Shown piece after piece: positions 1-5,445 of a stretch of 7,187 nucleotides of DNA. Where the stretch lies: positions 1-7,187 of the forward strand of contig JADGFH010000289.1 in NCBI GenBank assembly GCA_016743925.1. Reading direction: 5' to 3'. Position 1 is the first letter of the stretch. Each line of letters opens with the position of its first letter. A program made the translations under genes and the position numbers. The notes beneath the pieces were generated by a model that did not search any database, had not been told where the DNA came from, and saw nothing but the letters and a program-made list of their open reading frames with translations. Origin of the DNA: Labilibaculum sp. Its GTDB lineage: Bacteria > Bacteroidota > Bacteroidia > Bacteroidales > Marinifilaceae.

Positions 1-2240
1 GGCTTGGTGACGCGCCTGCTGAAGATATCCAGATATTAAAATCAATTGGCCTTCTTAATATAATTGGAGCGCAGGCAGGATTTAAAGCTTCAAAAAATAT
101 CGCTGATTTATGTTCGATGGATAAGGACGTAAATGAACGTTCCATCAAAAATCTTGTAAAGAAATCCGTTGTTCAGTTCAGAAAATTCAGCAATGAATTT
201 AGGGTATGGCAGGGAAGTGATTTTGATTTAGAAGCCGCTGTCATAGATGAGATAGGCCAGATCGGCAGGTTTGATCTTTCTGAAACGTTAGAGCAATTAA
301 GGCCTTTGCAACCCATTGTTGCACATCGCCATACCATCGAAAACGTTATATTAAGATATTTCATTCCGTGTTATGTGGATGCCAATAATTATACGAAACT
401 CAGCCCTAATGGCGATCAGCAACGAATCATTTTCTGTTTGACTGAAACAGCGGACGAGGTTGTAGAAGCGCCCTCAAATGTAATCTCATATTTCGGAGAT
501 TTTGATATCGTTGCCATTTGTTCAAACGGAGATCAGTTAAGACAGGCCGTTGGAGAAGTCTTGGCCCTTAAAAGGGTTGAACAAAATAGCCCCGAATTGA
601 ACTCCGATCCAATAGCACAAAAGGAGTTTAAAGATAGATTTTTTGCCGCAGAATTATTTCAGGATGATTTATTATCAGCTTTGATTGAATCCCCAGAAGC
701 GTCTCAGTGGCATTGGCGTCAAAAAAAGATGCAGGTTAAAAATAAAAGAGAGTTGCAACAGCATCTATCAACGATCCTTGATTCAATTTATTTTGAGTCT
801 CCAATAATAAAAAACGAATTAATTAACAAGGATAAGCCTTCTGCCCAGGCGGCGGCAGCCCGGAATAAATTGGTTTTTGCAATGTTACATGACATTGAGA
901 AAGAAAATTTAGGGATTGAGAAATTCCCGGCTGAGAAAGGTATTTATAAGTCATTTTTATATGCAACCGGGCTTCATCAATTAGGTAAAGGTAACAACTG
1001 GGCCCTCGTTCCCCCATCAAAGAATAATCCATACAATCTATATCCTGTCTGGACGCGCATAGAAGCGTTTTTAGAAACAACTCAGAAGACTCCAAGGTCC
1101 TTTGCAGAACTCAACGCAACTCTTCGCCCGCCCCCTTATGGCGTCAAAAAAGGGGTATTGCCGTTGCTTTATTTAACAATTTTTTTATGCAAGCAAAACG
1201 AACTTGCTTTTTATGAGGATGGAATTTACACACCTTATATCACTGATCAACATATAGAAAGGTTCATAAAACGACCTGATTTTTTTACAGTTCAACTATT
1301 AAGGATCAGCGGAATTCGAGCATCATTGTTTAATAGCTATGCAAAGGTTCTTTACGGTGAGAACCTAAACAAAGAAATCAACCTGTTAAACATCGCCCGA
1401 CCTCTTGCAAAATTCATAGCTGAGTTAGAAGAGTATACGAAACAGACTAACAGGTTATCAGATGCAAGCCAAAAAGCGTTAAAAGCGTTTGATTTAGCAA
1501 ATTCACCAGCAGACCTATTATTCAACAAGTTACCTAAAGCCTGTTCTTTTCCTGAGATTGATCCTGATGAGACCAACAAAAATAAAATCAAGGGGTTTAC
1601 CAATGCTTTGATAAGCGTCATAAAAGAATTGCGTGATGCATACAAAAACATGCTTGAAGAGTTCACAGGGGTTCTATCAGAATGTCTTTTACCGGATTAT
1701 AATGAAAATTTAGAGTTGTCACTTATACGTGAAAAGATTCAAGCACGATATGAAGGTTTAGAGGCGTTTACTGTCGATTCAAAAGGGTTACGGCCATTTG
1801 TTGAGAATATCACAGAAAAGAAAGCGCATGATGCTATCTGGTTTGGCAGGTTGCTATTATTCCTCGGAGAGAAGGCATCAAACAAATGGACTGACATAGA
1901 AAGGGATAATGCAGTTCTTCGGCTTACTGAATACTCAAAGAGGCTTATCGATTTAAGGATCATTCAAGGTCACTTTATTAAAAATAAAGCAAAATTTAAG
2001 GATTCATTTGAGATAATCCGCCTAAGAACGATGCGTTACGGGAAATCCGATAATGATGAAGTAATAACAATTGAGCCCTCAGAACGAGAGTTCATCAATA
2101 AACATAAGCCTGAATTTCATTCTCTGCTTCGGAAATTTAAAAATGCCAAATCACGCATTGCAATTTTAACTGACATTCTTGATGAATATTTGACTGAACA
2201 AGAAAATGAAAAATCAAACGAGAAGGCACAGAATGGCTAA
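1..2240 (+). CDS. sspC: Large defence ATPase, SspC-like, 5'-truncated by window edge
   Basis: The C-terminal 745 residues of a large protein are visible. The frame is open from base 3 to the TAA at 2238-2240 with no stop. The first ATG, at 117, is probably internal, because the 38 codons before it read as normal protein (LKSIGLLNIIGAQAG), a segment I recognise from the post-AAA part of large defence ATPases. Further family-like stretches are FRVWQGSDFDLE (visible residues 66-77), AHRHTIENVILRYF, and RPPPYGVKKGVLPLL (375-389) followed by a short ELAFYEDGIYTPY block. No Walker A motif occurs in this part, so the nucleotide-binding core should lie left of the window. The C-terminus is charged and probably helical. 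No signal peptide or membrane segment is seen, so it is presumably cytoplasmic. It is translationally coupled to the PAPS-reductase-like gene by an 8-bp overlap. In Ssp systems SspC is the ATPase that works with SspB and SspD in sulfur insertion, and its position just before SspD supports that name. Alternatives are BrxC-like or other large P-loop proteins that also neighbour PAPS-reductase genes. The family type is fairly sure, the exact name less so. Confidence 0.6.
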   Translation, partial: LGDAPAEDIQILKSIGLLNIIGAQAGFKASKNIADLCSMDKDVNERSIKNLVKKSVVQFRKFSNEFRVWQGSDFDLEAAVIDEIGQIGRFDLSETLEQLRPLQPIVAHRHTIENVILRYFIPCYVDANNYTKLSPNGDQQRIIFCLTETADEVVEAPSNVISYFGDFDIVAICSNGDQLRQAVGEVLALKRVEQNSPELNSDPIAQKEFKDRFFAAELFQDDLLSALIESPEASQWHWRQKKMQVKNKRELQQHLSTILDSIYFESPIIKNELINKDKPSAQAAAARNKLVFAMLHDIEKENLGIEKFPAEKGIYKSFLYATGLHQLGKGNNWALVPPSKNNPYNLYPVWTRIEAFLETTQKTPRSFAELNATLRPPPYGVKKGVLPLLYLTIFLCKQNELAFYEDGIYTPYITDQHIERFIKRPDFFTVQLLRISGIRASLFNSYAKVLYGENLNKEINLLNIARPLAKFIAELEEYTKQTNRLSDASQKALKAFDLANSPADLLFNKLPKACSFPEIDPDETNKNKIKGFTNALISVIKELRDAYKNMLEEFTGVLSECLLPDYNENLELSLIREKIQARYEGLEAFTVDSKGLRPFVENITEKKAHDAIWFGRLLLFLGEKASNKWTDIERDNAVLRLTEYSKRLIDLRIIQGHFIKNKAKFKDSFEIIRLRTMRYGKSDNDEVITIEPSEREFINKHKPEFHSLLRKFKNAKSRIAILTDILDEYLTEQENEKSNEKAQNG
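2220..2232 (+). promoter_or_regulatory. Ribosome-binding site that decides the sspD-like start
   Basis: A GAGAAGG stretch at 2220-2226 lies 6 bases before the ATG at 2233, within the end of the upstream ATPase gene. It favours this ATG over the in-frame ATG at 2206 and fits translational coupling across the 8-bp overlap. Confidence 0.6.
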
Positions 2241-3024
2241 AAAGAATATCAGACATGTTTGCGGCCTTTCAGGTGGGAAAGATAGTGCTGCTTTAGCGAT
2301 TTATTTAAAGCAACAGGGGAAATATCCAGACATGGAATATTATTTCTCTGATACTGGATGTGAGCTTCCTGAAACATATCTTTTTTTGGATAAGCTTGAA
2401 GCCTACCTCGGCAAAAAAATTGTTCGTTTAGGAAGCGATTCTACATTTGAACATCATCTCTTTATGAGCGGCAACATGCTTCCTTCTCCTCGTCAACGGT
2501 GGTGCACCGTAAAGATGAAATTGGAGCCTTTTGAAAAATTTGCCGGAATAAAAGAGGAGGTTAAAAGTTATATAGCCATTCGTGGTGATGAACACCGGGA
2601 CGGTTATATCAGTTCAAAACCAAACATAAAACCTGAGTTTCCATTTGTTCTTGACGGTGTTGTCAGAAAAGATGTTTTCCAGATCTTAAAAGAGACAGTC
2701 GGCATTCCTGAATATTACAAATGGAGAAGCCGTTCTGGATGTTATTTTTGTTTTTTCCAAAGACGAGAAGAATGGCTTGGTCTTTATGACAATCATCCTG
2801 ATCTGTTCAAAAAAGCAATGAAACTTGAAAAAATCAATTCTAAAGGAAACGGTTACACCTGGATTGAAGGTATGACGCTTAAAAAATTATTAGAAAAGCG
2901 TGATTCGATCATCAAGTCCGCCGAAAATAGACGTAAGAATGACGACAATAAAACCTGGCAGGAAAAGCTTCTTGAACAGGGTGATGATTTAAAAGATCAA
3001 GGGTGTTTGATCTGTAGTTTATAA
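2233..3024 (+). CDS. sspD: PAPS-reductase-family ATP pyrophosphatase, SspD/DndC-like
   Basis: A cytoplasmic protein of 263 aa. The N-terminal PP-loop SGGKDS (residues 13-18) is the ATP pyrophosphatase signature of PAPS reductases, DndC and SspD, which activate a substrate by adenylation. Next come FSDTGCELPET (38-48), RWCTVKMK (89-96) and the IRGDEHRDGY stretch (116-125), all in the usual PAPS-reductase order. Cysteines sit at 91, 170 and 173 (a CxxC) and again at 258 and 261 in the tail (CLIC). Several of these could hold an Fe-S cluster or zinc, as four cysteines do in DndC. The likely role is activating DNA or a sulfur carrier during phosphorothioation, not sulfate assimilation, given the neighbours. 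I chose the ATG at 2233 because an AAGG sits at 2223-2226, 6 bases upstream. The alternative ATG at 2206 would add nine residues and lacks a comparable site. The start overlaps the previous stop by 8 bp, implying one transcript. BrxP of BREX type 4 is an alternative family member, but no PglZ or BrxL is visible here. Confidence 0.8.
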   Translation: MAKKNIRHVCGLSGGKDSAALAIYLKQQGKYPDMEYYFSDTGCELPETYLFLDKLEAYLGKKIVRLGSDSTFEHHLFMSGNMLPSPRQRWCTVKMKLEPFEKFAGIKEEVKSYIAIRGDEHRDGYISSKPNIKPEFPFVLDGVVRKDVFQILKETVGIPEYYKWRSRSGCYFCFFQRREEWLGLYDNHPDLFKKAMKLEKINSKGNGYTWIEGMTLKKLLEKRDSIIKSAENRRKNDDNKTWQEKLLEQGDDLKDQGCLICSL

Positions 3025-3114
3025 TTGAGCATTATTAATTCCAAAAAATGGAGTTGTTACCTCTATCCGTGGTGTCCCCCTGTGTCAGGATGGATGTCTA
3101 TTTTATTGAGGGGA

Positions 3115-3124
3115 TGAGTACTAA
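3115..3124. promoter_or_regulatory. Upstream copy of a 10-bp near-palindrome, possible operator
   Basis: TGAGTACTAA differs at one base from the perfect palindrome at 3214-3223, and the shared AGTACTAAA recurs exactly 99 bp apart. Both copies are in the only sizeable non-coding gap of the window and flank a weak promoter candidate. An operator role for a dimeric regulator is inferred only from symmetry and placement. No regulator gene is visible. Confidence 0.25.
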
Positions 3125-3141
3125 AGACTAAAGCTGTCCAA

Positions 3142-3170
3142 TTAGAATTGTCAGACGTACGGCCTACAAT
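3142..3170 (+). promoter_or_regulatory. Weak sigma70-type promoter candidate before the sspE-like gene
   Basis: TACAAT at 3165-3170 matches the -10 consensus at five of six bases. TTAGAA at 3142-3147, 17 bases before it, matches the -35 consensus at only three of six. It sits in the 214-bp gap, which by itself suggests that the effector gene may have its own promoter. The call is tentative, since AT-rich DNA produces such matches by chance. Confidence 0.25.
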
Positions 3171-3213
3171 GGTCGCCTGTTTTAAAATGAACAAGTAGTT
3201 TAAGACTCATTTC

Positions 3214-3223
3214 TTAGTACTAA
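3214..3223. promoter_or_regulatory. Perfect 10-bp palindrome 15 bases before the sspE-like start codon
   Basis: TTAGTACTAA is its own reverse complement. It lies just upstream of the ribosome-binding site of the effector gene, where a bound protein could block transcription or affect translation. It pairs with the near-copy at 3115-3124. The function is inferred from position. Confidence 0.3.
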
Positions 3224-3227
3224 ACAT

Positions 3228-3233
3228 GAGAGG
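3228..3233 (+). promoter_or_regulatory. Ribosome-binding site of the sspE-like gene
   Basis: GAGAGG ends 5 bases before the ATG at 3239. The spacing is normal and it supports that ATG as the start. No in-frame alternative with a better site is evident. Confidence 0.65.
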
Positions 3234-3238
3234 TCGAT

Positions 3239-5389
3239 ATGTCTGTTGAGTATACAAAATATTCGTTGCAATCGTTAATAGAAATGAACAATGGCGGTAA
3301 GTTGGTTTTGCCCAATTTTCAAAGAGAATTTGTTTGGGATGAGAATAAACAACGGAGTATGCTCTCTTCATTTCTTGTTGGACTTCCGATCGGGAGCATT
3401 TTGAATATAGTCGGTCAAAAGGGTGATTTCGCTAGTCGGAGGCTGTGTGAAAATAAAAGTTCTGAGAGCACATCTCAAGACCGCGAGTACTTATTAGACG
3501 GGCAGCAGAGAATTTCTTGCTTATATTCTATTTTTTCAGATATTTTTGGTGATGTAAATCAATTCGATGAATCATATTACAACTATTTTTCCGATTTAAA
3601 ATATCGTTGGTTTATAAATATAGATAATAGTGAAGGTAAAGATATTTTAGGGTTTAAAAAGCTTCAATTTAATCCTGATGAATTCAAACAGCTTGAACCT
3701 GATGATGTCATGCCTGTTTTAGTTACTAAAAAAATATGGAAATCCAAAGGCCATAACAATTGGTATCACCCAAAATTCAAAGCATTAGATTCAAATAACG
3801 AGGAACTATGCGGGTTTAAAAAAAAGAATTCTATTGCGGAAATGGCCTGCGAGGAAAGCCTTATCCCTTTGTATGAATTATCAGAAAAATCATCTAATGG
3901 CTTGCATAATGCCATCTTAAAAAAACTTGCAAGAAAACGCATAGATGAAATAGAGGCTGAGATTAAAAATGACGATTACACTTATTTTGAAATACTCGGC
4001 CATCTTGACCCAGAAATTCAAGAAAAAGTGGATAATGACGAACAAAACGAATTAACAGATGCATGGTCAACACTCTCTGCCGAATGGAGTACAAATGTTA
4101 CAAATGCTCTAAGCAATTTTTTAAAAATTGAAATACCAGTTATACAGTTGCCTAAAAAAGAGATCGGACGTGCTATTTCAGTTTTTTCAAGTATCAATGA
4201 AGGTGGTATGAAATTAGATGTATATGATTTAATCGTTGCGCGTGCAGCACAGCAATCTGATGAAAAAAGCCTCACTGAACGAATTATTGATGAAATTGAT
4301 ACTACATGTGAAGTACCACCATCATTGAAGAATAACCTTGTAGGATTCGATGTATCTTCTTGGAATCCAAATACGTTTGACTTATTAGAAAAACATCGAC
4401 CGTCAACAACCTTTAAAAAGCATTTTTTGAATGCTCTGTCTTTATATGTTCATAAAGCGAAAGGAGAACAAATAGGGTCGGATCATATGAAAATGAATAA
4501 AATATTATCTCTTAAATCCAATGAGATAAATGATAATTTAAAGATAGTACTGAAGGGCCTTAAAAGGACTTATTTATTTCTTCACACGAAGTGCGGTTTA
4601 ATAAAACTTGGAGATGTCAGCTATGAGTTGATGGCACTTCCTATATTTAATATTGTAATCAATGATGCCCAATGGAACTGCGCTGAAACAATTAAAAAAA
4701 TTGAATACTGGTACTGGCTTTCTCTTTTTTCTGGCAGATTTAGGGAATTACAAAACACAAGAGCAGTCGAAGATCTCTCTATGCTTGAGGCATGGCTCAG
4801 TGGTCAGGTAAACCCCTTTATTGCAAGAGAAAAATATGTTCTAAATGATTTTGGTTATTCTGATTATAAAAGGTTGACAGGTAAATTAGAAGCTCCAGCA
4901 CCTATAGCTATGAAATCTGCTATTCTTCAGTTCATTCTATCTGATCAACCTGTAGATTTTTTGCGTAATGAACAAGTTAGCACCTGGGATTTGGCTTCGA
5001 AGAAAGATTTACGAACGGATCAAGAAATAGTTGATGGAAAAAACGCTATTTATTGTGAAGTAGATATTCATCATATATTGCCTTTAGCAGGAAATCTTAG
5101 CCTTTTAGAGTCATCATCAAAACTTCGTGAAGATAAAAGACATATTTTAAATTCCCCTTTGAACTATACTTGTATTTTGTCGCATACTAATCGAAAAATA
5201 GGCCCAAAAAATTTTTCTGATTATAAATCCTGCATTCTTGATGCAGCTAAAGGGAATCATTATTTACCTGATTTTATAGATAGGAATAATTTTTTGTCTG
5301 ATGAAGAATATTATGACGAATTTTTAAAATTAAGGTATGAGAGAATCAAGGTTGCCATAAACACCGAATTGTTAAAGTTACGCAACTAA
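3239..5389 (+). CDS. sspE: DUF262/DUF1524 (GmrSD-type) phosphorothioate-dependent restriction effector, SspE-like
   Basis: A two-domain protein of 716 aa, close to the size expected for SspE. The N-terminal DUF262 (GmrS/ParB-like NTPase) domain shows LPNFQREFVW (residues 24-33), GLPIGSIL (48-55), the nucleotide-site motif DGQQR (87-91) and INEGGMKLDV (319-328). The C-terminal DUF1524 domain is an HNH-type nuclease with DIHHILPL (609-616, candidate catalytic His611/His612) followed by LNYTCILSHTNRK (641-653, Asn642 and Asn651). All core motifs are present, so the protein looks active and the gene is neither truncated nor frameshifted. In Ssp systems SspE senses phosphorothioate on self DNA, hydrolyses NTP and nicks phage DNA. 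The order after an SspC-like and an SspD-like gene supports that role. The same architecture occurs in type IV enzymes that attack modified phage cytosines, so the domain call is much firmer than the choice of target. A 214-bp gap precedes it, so it may be transcribed apart from the modification genes. It is soluble, with no signal peptide or membrane segment. Confidence 0.8.
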   Translation: MSVEYTKYSLQSLIEMNNGGKLVLPNFQREFVWDENKQRSMLSSFLVGLPIGSILNIVGQKGDFASRRLCENKSSESTSQDREYLLDGQQRISCLYSIFSDIFGDVNQFDESYYNYFSDLKYRWFINIDNSEGKDILGFKKLQFNPDEFKQLEPDDVMPVLVTKKIWKSKGHNNWYHPKFKALDSNNEELCGFKKKNSIAEMACEESLIPLYELSEKSSNGLHNAILKKLARKRIDEIEAEIKNDDYTYFEILGHLDPEIQEKVDNDEQNELTDAWSTLSAEWSTNVTNALSNFLKIEIPVIQLPKKEIGRAISVFSSINEGGMKLDVYDLIVARAAQQSDEKSLTERIIDEIDTTCEVPPSLKNNLVGFDVSSWNPNTFDLLEKHRPSTTFKKHFLNALSLYVHKAKGEQIGSDHMKMNKILSLKSNEINDNLKIVLKGLKRTYLFLHTKCGLIKLGDVSYELMALPIFNIVINDAQWNCAETIKKIEYWYWLSLFSGRFRELQNTRAVEDLSMLEAWLSGQVNPFIAREKYVLNDFGYSDYKRLTGKLEAPAPIAMKSAILQFILSDQPVDFLRNEQVSTWDLASKKDLRTDQEIVDGKNAIYCEVDIHHILPLAGNLSLLESSSKLREDKRHILNSPLNYTCILSHTNRKIGPKNFSDYKSCILDAAKGNHYLPDFIDRNNFLSDEEYYDEFLKLRYERIKVAINTELLKLRN

Positions 5390-5395
5390 AGACGT

Positions 5396-5445
5396 GGTTT
5401 CTTTTATTTGATTGCGGTGAAGGAGACCGTTATCAGGTATTTTTT
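5396..5445 (+). terminator. Weak hairpin(s) between the convergent genes, possible terminator
   Basis: On the + strand, GGTTTCTTTT (5396-5405) can pair with GAAGGAGACC (5419-5428) over ten positions, three of them G-U wobbles. An alternative short stem, CGGT (5415-5418) with ACCG (5426-5429), excludes it. A run of six T follows at 5440-5445, too far from either stem for a classic intrinsic terminator. The position between two converging genes is where one is expected, but the structure is poor. Confidence 0.2.

Noticed and set aside
823..1963. Several 74-104 codon open frames on the opposite strand inside the ATPase gene
   Set aside because: They are antisense shadows of a strongly protein-like frame and have no recognisable sequence.
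2206..2232. Upstream ATG at 2206 as the start of the PAPS-reductase-like gene
   Set aside because: The ATG at 2233 has the better ribosome-binding site, and the nine extra residues (MKNQTRRHR) are not typical of the family's N-terminus.
3075..3114. CCCC (about 3077-3080) and GGGG (about 3110-3113) as a terminator stem after the sspD-like gene
   Set aside because: The loop is about 30 bases, the stem only four pairs, and no T run follows.
3090..3131. A 13-codon open frame starting ATGGATGTC in the gap between the sspD-like and sspE-like genes
   Set aside because: Too short, with no convincing ribosome-binding site and no recognisable peptide. Such frames are expected by chance.
3148..3170. 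TTGTCA with TACAAT as a stronger promoter
   Set aside because: The spacer is only 11 bases, far below the roughly 17 needed.
3118..3198. A 26-codon open stretch with protein-like composition (QLELSDVRPTMV) in the same gap, possibly a decayed gene or insertion-sequence fragment
   Set aside because: It has no start codon at its beginning, no match I can name, and no terminal repeats or target duplication around it.
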